Origin: Larkinella punicea
GTDB taxonomy: Bacteria; Bacteroidota; Bacteroidia; Cytophagales; Spirosomataceae
Direction: 5' to 3'
NCBI RefSeq assembly: GCF_003334855.1
Contig: NZ_QOWE01000002.1
Location: 248,001 to 312,000 of the forward strand
Length of the DNA: 64,000 nt
A program made the position numbers and the translations under genes. Shown here piece by piece: positions 53,901 to 61,037 of the stretch. Each line of letters begins with the position of its first letter. The first letter of the stretch is position 1. A model generated the notes under the pieces. That model ran no database searches. It was not told the DNA's origin and worked only from the letters and a program-made list of their open reading frames with translations.

Positions 53901-54386
53901 AGCGCTCAGCTCGACTGGAGAAAGGGTGGGGTTTTCTGGAACCATGGTTTTGCGGAGGCCAGTTGGCGGGGGCTTTCGGCTGGAACCCTGGATCGGGAAC
54001 AGGATGTCGTGCTGCCAGGAGTTCAGGGACGTTGGAACGGTACCCAACTGGTGGTGGAAGGCCCCAACAACATTAAGATCAAGAAGGAATATCCGTACTA
54101 CAGCCAGTTGTGGACCAACTATGAGTCCCAGTTGTCGGACGCTTCTTTTGTACGGTTACGCGAATTGACGCTGAATTACGCATTACCAGCGTCGAAATTA
54201 GGCTTGAAATGGGCGAAGTCCCTGTCTATCTACTTGTCGGCCCGCAATGTGTTCCTGATTTCCGACGCCTTCTCGGACCCTGAGGTGAATTACAGTGAGG
54301 GAGGTGCGAACATAACCGGAAACGGTCGAAGCGGCATTACCCCTCAGACCAGAAGTTTCGGTGGTGGCCTTAAGCTAACTCTTTAA
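50961..54386 (+). CDS. SusC/RagA-type TonB-dependent transporter with STN domain
   Basis: 1141 residues. A long signal region (about 1-39, ending PVVAQ) is followed by a secretin/TonB N-terminal (STN) domain near 45-120 (VNVTLKNSNLRLFLRTLEQQVDVVFSYQ; IHYRVINNNQIIL). A carboxypeptidase-regulatory domain comes next (ITGRVTDEKGESLPGVSILVKGSQQGTTTDSDG), then the plug with SITGNNQPLYVIDGLPV and AASALYGLRASNGVVVI, and the barrel to the C-terminus. The STN domain is the part that signals to FecR. SusC imports a glycan or other ligand with TonB energy, capped by SusD. The alternative ATG at 51000 would shorten the signal region. It is preceded by the hairpin at 50863 and followed 16 bp later by susD. 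Confidence 0.95.
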   Translation: MSKYFTKKEVFTLMKITLAQLILVGVIAGNALAYPVVAQELLKERVNVTLKNSNLRLFLRTLEQQVDVVFSYQKGVIELDEKLNLTIQGETVDNVLKQVLIPRRIHYRVINNNQIILTRVDELKNDQGKSNATNPIESPDHEKVDRVITGRVTDEKGESLPGVSILVKGSQQGTTTDSDGKFRQAVADGNAVLVFSYVGYVSQEITVGNQTALTLTLKEDAKSLDEVVVTSFGIEREKKALFYATQEVKGAQLTSVGNPNVLNSLQGKVAGVSVRLNSGMPGKAPQITIRGNRSITGNNQPLYVIDGLPVAGGVRVNDLNPNDIESMNILKGPAASALYGLRASNGVVVIKTKSGGRSGKPSLSFDSHFNVDEVARLPKMQDIYAQGLNGKFDLNQIWTWGSRISEIGTYTNEFGEQEVARAYDNDREFYQRGHTLSNNLSLSDGGEYGHFMIGAGQTSQTGIVQGSGLRRYNIKFNGEMTKIKKVTVGLSLNYSDLTVDDYPELGGNDNYFRGLTDVPPSYNLKGKRYASPSNPYQQVYYRGGQNNPYWAVDHNWRQNKTNRTFGNLLFRYDVLPELSVTYRVGVDYFSTKEVDFQELGTATRGRTIPPTGGSLNINNGSQNQINSNLFLTYDKNISEKLNLNVIVGNELYDISSNNDRTIGSDFVTGGWANLNNATNVVGSNSISKQRVVGFYGNLNLGWNKILFLNASGRNDVASNMPTGNRSFFYPSVGGSFILSDAFSFRKRTVSLIKLRASYAEVGQVGPVFVNNAGFVKGSPGGFVFPFNGLTGLTQSSTRIDPNLKPENTKTVELGADLKFFNDRISLEYTYFNSKSDGQIYSVPVPLSTGASSEIRNAGSMLSKGHEVVLGLTPVTTAAFTWDLGVNFTSFDNTVQSLAEGVNRIVLSDPIVAEAGYAYPSIYGRSYLRDPATGQHVINNDPRSSTYGFPLTDNTLKVIGSTVPDFELNISNSLRYKSLSLSAQLDWRKGGVFWNHGFAEASWRGLSAGTLDREQDVVLPGVQGRWNGTQLVVEGPNNIKIKKEYPYYSQLWTNYESQLSDASFVRLRELTLNYALPASKLGLKWAKSLSIYLSARNVFLISDAFSDPEVNYSEGGANITGNGRSGITPQTRSFGGGLKLTL

Positions 54387-54402
54387 CAAAAACCCGGACG
54401 CC

Positions 54403-55857
54403 ATGAAATCATATAGACTATTTATCGCAACCGCCATTCTACTGGTTATGATGGGTTCCTGTTCGGAAAGCATCATGAATGAAATCGATCGCAACCCCAA
54501 CCAGGTGAATGATGCTCCGCTCAATACGCGTTTGCCGCAGGCTACAATGGGCTACGTCAAGGCCGTGGCAGGGAGCTCTTCCAATCGATTGACTTCGTAT
54601 TATGTGGAGCATCATACCAACGTTCTGGGAATGGGCGGAATTTACAATACCATGACCTCCTACAACTCGGGGGGCTGGTCGGGAGCCTACGCAGCCTTGA
54701 ACGACATGAAGCTGCTGAAGGAGAAGGCTATTGCTGCTGAGGCCTGGGGTTATGCAGGCATCGCCGACGTACTGACGGCCTACTCGTACGCCAATCTGGT
54801 GGATTTGTACGGTGATATTCCCATGAGCGAAGCCCTACAGGCCGGTGTCATACGCCAGCCGAAGTTTGACAACGCCCAGGACATCTATAAAAACCTGCAA
54901 AGCATTCTGGACGAAGCGGTTGGTAATCTGGATAAAGGGGCAACCGCACCGGTTAAGCCGGGCAGTGACGACCTGGTTTTCGCCGGCAACATGACCTCCT
55001 GGAAAAAAACCGCCTATGCCTTAAAAATCAGGTTGTTCAATCGACTGAGCAATGCCGATCCGGTTGCCTCGGCCAACAACGTTTTGAGTCTTCTGGAAAA
55101 ATCATTTGTCAATGAAACGGAAGGTTTTGTTTTTAAGCAGTATGCCGAAAACCGTAACTTCGAAAACCCCTATTCAGGTGCCCAGCAATCCCAACCCGAA
55201 TTTGCCATGGGCAACGGCATTTACAACGCCCTGGCGTGGTTCAGTTCGAGCTCGAATGTGGAAGATGATCCGCGAACCGCTATCTGGTTTTCAAGGATCA
55301 GCGGAGCCGTAAAACCCGCGCCAAACGGTCTGGCCGGTGGGGATTTTGGAGAGCCCCGGCTGGATGGACGGTTTTATTCAAAGCCCGCCGTTTTAAAGCT
55401 GCTGAATTCTCCGCAGCCGTTGGCCACTTATGCGGAACTGAAATACATCGAAGCGGAAGCCCAGTTGAGGTTGGGCAATCGAACGGCGGCTTATGCCGCC
55501 TATCAAGTAGCGGTACAGACCTCGTTGAAACAAGCTTCCCTCTTCAATCCGGCAACCGCTCTTTCAAACGACAAAATCAACGCTTATCTGGCTCTGCCCA
55601 AGGTGTCGCCGTCGGCTGCCCAGCTGACGCTCCGGCACATTCTGTTGCAAAAGTACATCTACCTGTTCTACGATCAACCCCTGGAGGCCTATAATGATGT
55701 TCGCCGGGAATTGTTCATGGTCATCACAGATCCAAGCGGCTTAGCCAACCGGGTGCCCTATCCGGATTCGGAGCTTACCAGAAACCCGCAAGTGCCTAAG
55801 AATGTCAACCTCACGACGCTTTTTGACCCATCGACCAAATTGTTCTGGGCAAAATGA
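54403..55857 (+). CDS. SusD/RagB-family outer membrane lipoprotein
   Basis: 484 residues. The signal peptide ends at a lipobox (MMGSC near residue 20), so the protein is surface- or periplasm-anchored by lipid. It follows the SusD-like layout: early MNEIDRNPNQVNDAPLNTRLPQATMG, helices of TPR type (AWGYAGIADVLTAYSYANLVDLYGDIPMSEALQ), a central region with DLVFAGNMTSWKKTAYALKIRLFNRLSN, and a late YAELKYIEAEAQLRLGNRTAAYAAY. It forms the lid of the SusC pore and binds the ligand. It follows susC by 16 bp. The ligand is not known; no glycosidase gene is in the locus. Confidence 0.93.
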   Translation: MKSYRLFIATAILLVMMGSCSESIMNEIDRNPNQVNDAPLNTRLPQATMGYVKAVAGSSSNRLTSYYVEHHTNVLGMGGIYNTMTSYNSGGWSGAYAALNDMKLLKEKAIAAEAWGYAGIADVLTAYSYANLVDLYGDIPMSEALQAGVIRQPKFDNAQDIYKNLQSILDEAVGNLDKGATAPVKPGSDDLVFAGNMTSWKKTAYALKIRLFNRLSNADPVASANNVLSLLEKSFVNETEGFVFKQYAENRNFENPYSGAQQSQPEFAMGNGIYNALAWFSSSSNVEDDPRTAIWFSRISGAVKPAPNGLAGGDFGEPRLDGRFYSKPAVLKLLNSPQPLATYAELKYIEAEAQLRLGNRTAAYAAYQVAVQTSLKQASLFNPATALSNDKINAYLALPKVSPSAAQLTLRHILLQKYIYLFYDQPLEAYNDVRRELFMVITDPSGLANRVPYPDSELTRNPQVPKNVNLTTLFDPSTKLFWAK

Positions 55858-55991
55858 AACGAAGTGACATAATACGGTTTTGGCAGCAGGTTTAGGGCAC
55901 GCGGGTTCAGAAAACCGGTCGGTAAAACGGGCGTAACGAGAGTTGATCACAACCGGGCAGGTACCAGTTGTCAAACGGAGGAAACAGCGTA

Positions 55992-57236
55992 ATGATGGAA
56001 TTGAACAGGCGATCGTTTATCAAAAAAATGGGCTTGACGGCCGGTTTGTTGTCACAACCTTGGCTTTCAGCCAACGCGTCTTTTGTTCAGGGCGCGGATG
56101 ATGGGACTCGTATTGGCCTGATAGGAGCCGGTGCAAGAGGGAAGTGGTTGGCCAAAATAGCTTCATCCCTGCCAGCCCTTGAAGTGGTCGCCTGTTGCGA
56201 TCTTCTGGAAGCCAATAGCGAGACTTGTCAGAAAGAAATAGGGAAACGGGTCGCCGTTTATGGTGATTACCGGCGTATGCTAGAGGATAAACAGGTGCAA
56301 GCGGTTATCATCGCAACCCCGTTATTTCTCCATTTTGAAATGGCCAAAGCTGCCTTGCAGGCCGGGAAACACGTGTACTGTGAGAAAACCATGACACATA
56401 ACGGCAATGAGTCGCTCGCCTTACGACAACTGGTAGCCAACTCACGGCTCGTCTTTCAGGTAGGTTATCAGCATCGGTTCAACCCAATCTATGCCGAAAT
56501 CAAGTTTCTCCTTGAAAAAGAGTACTGTGGCCGAATCGAGCGGGTGGAATGTACCTGGAACCGGCGCGGTGACTGGCGAAGACCATTGCCAGATGGTCTG
56601 GCATTTCGGGGCAATGCTGATTACCCTGACCTGGAACATTTGGTCAATTGGCGCATGTATCAGAAATACTCGGGTGGACTGGTGGCGGAGCTCTGCTCGC
56701 ACCAAATGGACATCCTCAACTGGCTGCTCGACGACAAGCCGGATCTTATTACCGGCATGGGAGGCATTGATTATTGGAAGGATGGACGCGATACTTTCGA
56801 TAATGTCCATTTATTGGTGCACTACAGTAAAGGAGTAAAGGCCAGTTTTACTTCGCTGACGACGAATGCGTGGCAGGGTTATTCCATCAAGATTCTGGGC
56901 GATAGAGGGTCGGTGGAAGTGATGGGTGAGAATGGCCATCGGGCGAAGATCTATGCGGAGAATATCGAGACAGAAAAAGCGGTCGACGGGGTGTCGGGTG
57001 CTACCAAATTGGCCTGGGATAACCAGGAAGGCGTGCCAATCCGTGTAAAAAATCCGGCCAGAGACGATGTGCTTCCCACGGAGGGCGCACTGGCGCATTT
57101 TGCGTTGTGCATCCGTGAAGGACGAAAACCTTTTTCCAACGTGGAAACCGGGCACGTATCAGCGGTATCCGTCGACATGGCAAATGAAGCCATCCAAAAA
57201 AGATCAATCATAAAATGGTCTGATTCATATAACTAA
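55992..57236 (+). CDS. Gfo/Idh/MocA-family oxidoreductase with twin-arginine start
   Basis: About 414 residues. The start is set by GGAGGA about ten bases upstream of ATG 55992, an unusually clear Shine-Dalgarno sequence for this phylum. The N-terminus NRRSFIKKMGLTAGLL is a Tat-type signal. The mature part has the NAD(P)-binding RIGLIGAGARGKWLAKI, GDYRRMLEDKQVQAVIIATPLFLHFEMAKAALQAGKHVYCEKTMTHN (including the family's E-K-P-like EKT) and a C-terminal beta-sheet domain. Members oxidise or reduce sugars, inositols or related cyclic polyols. Exported Gfo/Idh proteins are common in Bacteroidota and often act on sugar-derived substrates with tightly held NAD. It is 134 bp after susD and 13 bp before the FAD oxidoreductase. 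Confidence 0.9.
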   Translation: MMELNRRSFIKKMGLTAGLLSQPWLSANASFVQGADDGTRIGLIGAGARGKWLAKIASSLPALEVVACCDLLEANSETCQKEIGKRVAVYGDYRRMLEDKQVQAVIIATPLFLHFEMAKAALQAGKHVYCEKTMTHNGNESLALRQLVANSRLVFQVGYQHRFNPIYAEIKFLLEKEYCGRIERVECTWNRRGDWRRPLPDGLAFRGNADYPDLEHLVNWRMYQKYSGGLVAELCSHQMDILNWLLDDKPDLITGMGGIDYWKDGRDTFDNVHLLVHYSKGVKASFTSLTTNAWQGYSIKILGDRGSVEVMGENGHRAKIYAENIETEKAVDGVSGATKLAWDNQEGVPIRVKNPARDDVLPTEGALAHFALCIREGRKPFSNVETGHVSAVSVDMANEAIQKRSIIKWSDSYN

Positions 57237-57249
57237 ACAGCATAATAGC

Positions 57250-58620
57250 ATGAAAAGAAGAGAATTGTTAGGTCTTGGAATCATGGGTACAATTCTGCCG
57301 GTAGCATCCTCTACCGGGCTAACCTGGGGCCGCGAAGCGGATAAACGCGGTGCCTCCGTTTTTCAGGAACCGGCCAAAAAGCTTACCGTTGTGGAAGATG
57401 TTGACGTGATTGTCTGTGGCGGTGGGCCGGCCGGGGTGGCTGCGGCCATAGCTTCGGCCCGAAACGGTGCGAAAACGAGGCTCATTGAGTTCCACGGTTG
57501 TTTAGGTGGAATCTGGACGGCGGGTTTGCTGTGCAACCTGATCGAACATGAAAATAAGGGTGGTATTATGCAGGAAATCCTCGATGCACTGACTCGGTCC
57601 GGCGCGCAGGTGTCGGCAACCAACTATGACGCCGAAGCGATGAAGGTGATCCTTGACCAGCTTTGCAAGGATGCAGGGGTGGACGTCAGATTGCACACCC
57701 GTGTCGTAGCGGCTTATACCAATAGCAAGAAAAGGCTGGAAACGATCGTTACCGAAAGCCAGTCGGGAAGAGAAGCCTGGCGGGCCAAGACGTTCATCGA
57801 CACCACCGGGAATGGGGATTTGGCGGCCCAGGCCGGCTGTAGCTTTGTGAAAGGGCATCCAAGCACCGGTTTGGCGCAACCCGCTTCCATGATGGCCATT
57901 TTGACCGGAATCACCAAGTACGACATGGTGCGCAATAACCTGATCAGTCACGCGGGGGTAAAGAACTCTCAACACAAAATTAATCTTCGCGAAGAGATCA
58001 GAAGCGTCGGCATGGATCCCTCATACGGTATGCCCACCCTGTTTTTGATTCGGGACGACCTGTTTGCAATGATGGCAAATCATCAGTACAACATGAATGC
58101 GTTGGATGCACAGGAGATCACCCAGGCAACTATGGAGTCGCGCTTGGAGGTCAATAACATGGTAAACAAGCTTCGGAAAAAAGGCGGTATCTGGAGTGAT
58201 TTAAGAATTGTGGCCACTTCGGAGCAAATTGGACTGCGAGAAGGCCGAAGGATCAAGGGTTTATACACAGTCAATCGGGAAGACCTTATTAAAGGCTCGC
58301 GTTTTGACGATGCGGTTTGCCGGGTGAAATTTGCCGTGGATATCCACTCGGTGGATGGGAAGGGTGATAAAGGGTATGGCAGTGAGGGAATTAAAGTGCA
58401 ACCTTATGACATCCCCTTGCGGTCGCTGATTGCCAGTGAAGTAGGCGGATTAATGATGGCTGGGAGATGCATCAGCGGGGATTTTTTCGCCCACGCCAGC
58501 TATCGGGTAACGGGCAACGCAGTGGCCATGGGGGAAGCCGCCGGAAAAGTAGCGGCAAAAGCATCGCTCACGAATCGATTAGCGCATGAAGTGCAATGGA
58601 AGGAAGTGGCGAAGGCTTAA
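57250..58620 (+). CDS. FAD-dependent oxidoreductase with twin-arginine start
   Basis: 456 residues. The N-terminus MKRRELLGLGIMGTILPVASS has a twin-arginine signal pattern. The FAD-binding Rossmann VDVIVCGGGPAGVAAAIASARNGAKTRLIEFHGCLGGIWTAGLLCNL then matches the FAD_oxidored family (PF12831), including the C-L-G-G-x-x-T-x-G segment. TFIDTTGNGDLAAQAGC and GLMMAGRCISGDFFAHASYRVTGNAVAMGEAAGKVAA near the C-terminus complete the FAD site. Together with the preceding Gfo/Idh protein it forms an apparently exported redox pair following susCD, which suggests the imported compound is oxidised in the periplasm. The substrate is unknown. Confidence 0.9.
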   Translation: MKRRELLGLGIMGTILPVASSTGLTWGREADKRGASVFQEPAKKLTVVEDVDVIVCGGGPAGVAAAIASARNGAKTRLIEFHGCLGGIWTAGLLCNLIEHENKGGIMQEILDALTRSGAQVSATNYDAEAMKVILDQLCKDAGVDVRLHTRVVAAYTNSKKRLETIVTESQSGREAWRAKTFIDTTGNGDLAAQAGCSFVKGHPSTGLAQPASMMAILTGITKYDMVRNNLISHAGVKNSQHKINLREEIRSVGMDPSYGMPTLFLIRDDLFAMMANHQYNMNALDAQEITQATMESRLEVNNMVNKLRKKGGIWSDLRIVATSEQIGLREGRRIKGLYTVNREDLIKGSRFDDAVCRVKFAVDIHSVDGKGDKGYGSEGIKVQPYDIPLRSLIASEVGGLMMAGRCISGDFFAHASYRVTGNAVAMGEAAGKVAAKASLTNRLAHEVQWKEVAKA

Positions 58621-58815
58621 AATAGAGAGGATTGTAAACTTTGTTGGTACCGTTTCGAAGATTAAATCAATTTTAGTAGTTGTTAATTTTTGGGACGGTA
58701 TCATTTTAACTTGTTGGTCATCAGTCATTTGTTTTGAAAGTCTTGAGTTATATAAATTTAATTATGTTAACCTAGTGCTCTGTTTTACAGTATAGGAGTA
58801 TATCGTTGTTAGTTC
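58621..58815. other. Composition boundary between SusCD locus and defence island
   Basis: In this 195-bp gap the base composition falls sharply to AT-rich. It holds no gene, and the last genes on either side converge. No terminator stem, direct repeat or integrase is visible here. Confidence 0.5.
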
Positions 58816-59640
58816 CTATCTATCCAGCACTTGAACAAAGTTTTTTTCACTACCATCTGCCTTTTTTGATTTTGCTTTATTTAGTGCAGAATCAACTCTA
58901 GCTTTTACGGTTTCTTTTGAATCAAGACCTGGTTTGAAATCAGTTACACCACAACTTATGGATAAATTTTCTTTTCCCATTTGTTCATAATTTATTAAGA
59001 ATTGATAATCATTAACTTCTTTTCTAATCCTTTCTGCATAACCATACCCGTTTTGAATAGTGTCTCCAATTTTAGATAATATCAAAAATTCATCACCACC
59101 ATATCTAATGAAAATATCGTCTTTAGACCGAGGTCTTATGAGGTCGGAAATTTGCTTTAAGATCAAATTTCCGACCTCATGACCATGATTATCATTAATT
59201 CTCTTGAAATTATCAATGTCAATTAAAATTACTGAAAATGTTTTGTTCATTTTATTTGAATCGGTAATTTTCTCTTCTAAAAATATATTGATCTGATTAC
59301 TATTAAAAGCGTTTGTTAAATCATCAATAGCTGATACCTTCTCTAATTCAATATATTTGCTTTTAATTTCGATCAATTCTTCTTTAAGTGAATCTATTTT
59401 TAAAGCTCTTTCACTTTCTATATTTTTTATTTTCTTTTCATACTTTCGTATAAGTAGTCCATTAGATATAAGGAATGACATAAATACAGCTACAATTACA
59501 ATAAGCAAAATAAAATATAACGGGATACTTATTTCACTATTGATAAAACTAATAAACTTGTCCCATTTATTTGTGATTGCGGTAGCTATCAAAGTAGCAA
59601 TTACCGCCCCAATTACATCATATATTCTTTTCTTGTTCAT
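58816..59640 (-). CDS. Membrane-anchored GGDEF (diguanylate cyclase-like) protein
   Basis: 274 residues. Two N-terminal hydrophobic helices (about 7-23 and 38-62) are followed by a Lys/Glu coiled coil (65-100) and a GGDEF domain. Catalytic landmarks are DDLTNAFN (106-113), ILIDIDNFKRINDNHGHEVGN (metal Asp near 141) and RYGGDEF (GGDEF 181-185). The usual RxxD inhibitory site is altered: Ser is at the Arg position and Asp is retained. The product would make c-di-GMP or a related cyclic dinucleotide at the inner membrane. Such enzymes are sparse in Bacteroidota. It is the last gene of the leftward island, 50 bp after the HEPN gene, and very AT-rich. A role in defence signalling is only suggested by location. 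Confidence 0.85.
   Translation of the reverse strand: MNKKRIYDVIGAVIATLIATAITNKWDKFISFINSEISIPLYFILLIVIVAVFMSFLISNGLLIRKYEKKIKNIESERALKIDSLKEELIEIKSKYIELEKVSAIDDLTNAFNSNQINIFLEEKITDSNKMNKTFSVILIDIDNFKRINDNHGHEVGNLILKQISDLIRPRSKDDIFIRYGGDEFLILSKIGDTIQNGYGYAERIRKEVNDYQFLINYEQMGKENLSISCGVTDFKPGLDSKETVKARVDSALNKAKSKKADGSEKNFVQVLDR
59138..59180. repeat. 16-bp perfect inverted repeat inside the GGDEF gene
   Basis: Arms at 59138-59153 and 59165-59180 are perfect reverse complements (ATGAGGTCGGAAATTT) with an 11-nt loop. It lies in the coding sequence just upstream, in the reading direction, of the GGDEF motif. A stem this long inside coding DNA is unusual and could be a structural feature of the mRNA. 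Confidence 0.8.
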
Positions 59641-59690
59641 TATATATTATATACAAATAGAAATTAAACCTATATCCTTAATCTTATCAA

Positions 59691-60176
59691 TTATGCTTGT
59701 TCATTTATCATGTTTTTGTTAATACTATGAACAACCCATCCTCCATAATATCGAATAAAATTTAACAGCTCCTCCGATAAAAAAGTAGCTACGATATAAT
59801 TAGATGATCGTTTATTGTCTAAAAATACAATTTTATCAATTAAGAAATCATCGTCATTTGAATTGAACTGGATATCAAAATGAGATATAGAATGTCTCAA
59901 ACCAACTATTAATGATCTCATGTCTGTTATATCTTTATTAATAGTTGAATTACCGATACCCATTTCTCTTTTCAAATCCTCAGTAATTCTATCCGTAGGT
60001 AAATACGAAATTGTTTTCTCCTTGGGTAGCACTATTATCCCTAATAAACAATTAATTAATAAGGTATGATTGAACTGTTTTTCAAAATCTAAGCTTTGCA
60101 TTTTTTCATCATATTGAGATATTAGTTCTAGAGTTCTCTCTATAAACTCGGTTTCGATATTTTTGTAATTCCCCAT
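59691..60176 (-). CDS. HEPN-family protein, pEK499_p136-like
   Basis: 161 residues, mostly helical. The early TLLINCLLGIIVLPKEKTISYLP and the R-x4-H motif LRHSISHFD (Arg94, His99) match the HEPN pEK499_p136 family as I remember it. HEPN domains are metal-independent RNases in many toxin and defence systems, with the R-x4-6-H as active site. No fused sensor domain is visible, so regulation must come from another protein. The gene lies 50 bp ahead of the GGDEF gene and 187 bp after the 209-aa gene on the same strand. It is strongly AT-rich, consistent with horizontal acquisition. Confidence 0.75.
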   Translation of the reverse strand: MGNYKNIETEFIERTLELISQYDEKMQSLDFEKQFNHTLLINCLLGIIVLPKEKTISYLPTDRITEDLKREMGIGNSTINKDITDMRSLIVGLRHSISHFDIQFNSNDDDFLIDKIVFLDNKRSSNYIVATFLSEELLNFIRYYGGWVVHSINKNMINEQA

Positions 60177-60363
60177 ATTTAAATAAAAATTTTAAATGTG
60201 TCTATAGCCCTCCACTATAAACCCCTCCTAAATTTATCAGATTAATTTAAATAATTATTGTTCCTGATAATTATTTTTTGTAAACTATAATTATCAATAA
60301 TGCTTATCTATTTTGATTTGATTTAGTAATATAACTACTTACAAATCATATAGTGATCTTAAA

Positions 60364-60993
60364 TCATCTAACACTTAACAATATTTCTTGAATTGAATAT
60401 GGATACCTCTCAAGGATTTCATCATCTATTTTTTCAATTCCAAATCTGTTGTTCTTTGTAATTAAAGTAGAATCTATTTTTTTTGAAAAAATATAATTGA
60501 AATCCTCTTTTTTAAACCTAACATTAAATAACGGTTTATCTTTTCCTGAAATTGAATTTTTATGGATGTTAAGCTGATTAATAGCTAATTGTTGTTCATA
60601 AATTGGAAGGATCTTTAAGGCATCCTTTAATTCTGTTTTCATTTCACCGTAAAGTGCATTCGATAATGCATCCAAAGTAATATCGTTCCAATCTGTATAG
60701 TATTCACTTTTATATAATACACCTACTAATTTCCTGTCACTCTTCTTATTTTTACCATTGTGTCTAATTGTGTGTAATATTATTTTTGACTCACAATGGT
60801 ATGATTCTAAACTTTCAATATAAGCATATTGAAGACCATTAATCTCATGTCTTTTACACCTAAACCATTCTTCAAACCCAAATTTGAATTTTGCTTCAAA
60901 AGCTTGATCATTATCAGTTGATTTATAATTAGGTCCCGATGGCTTTTCCCAATTATTATTGTAATTATAAGTCATTCTAGCAAGAAAGATCAT
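60364..60993 (-). CDS. 209-aa protein of unknown function in the defence island
   Basis: 209 residues, no signal peptide or membrane helix. The N-terminal 70 residues (NNNWEKPSGPNYKS; FKFGFEEWFRCKRHEINGLQYAYIESLE) resemble an N-terminal module I recall from restriction-type and HNH-associated proteins, where a GFGxEEWL phrase is followed by I-x-G-x-x-Y. The remainder is Lys/Asn/Ile-rich with no motif. It may bind nucleic acid; this is inference. It follows the Cap5 gene by 44 bp on the same strand and is much more AT-rich. A second ATG at 60975 is an alternative start. Confidence 0.5.
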   Translation of the reverse strand: MIFLARMTYNYNNNWEKPSGPNYKSTDNDQAFEAKFKFGFEEWFRCKRHEINGLQYAYIESLESYHCESKIILHTIRHNGKNKKSDRKLVGVLYKSEYYTDWNDITLDALSNALYGEMKTELKDALKILPIYEQQLAINQLNIHKNSISGKDKPLFNVRFKKEDFNYIFSKKIDSTLITKNNRFGIEKIDDEILERYPYSIQEILLSVR

Positions 60994-61037
60994 GGTAATT
61001 TGAAGTTATCTGTTTTGCTTATAATATTTGTTGTAAC

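Noticed and set aside
58816-59640. Minimal CRISPR polymerase (mCpol/Panoptes-type) cyclase
   Set aside because: The protein has a canonical GGDEF with membrane helices and coiled coil, unlike the small soluble mCpol proteins, and no matching membrane effector gene is adjacent.
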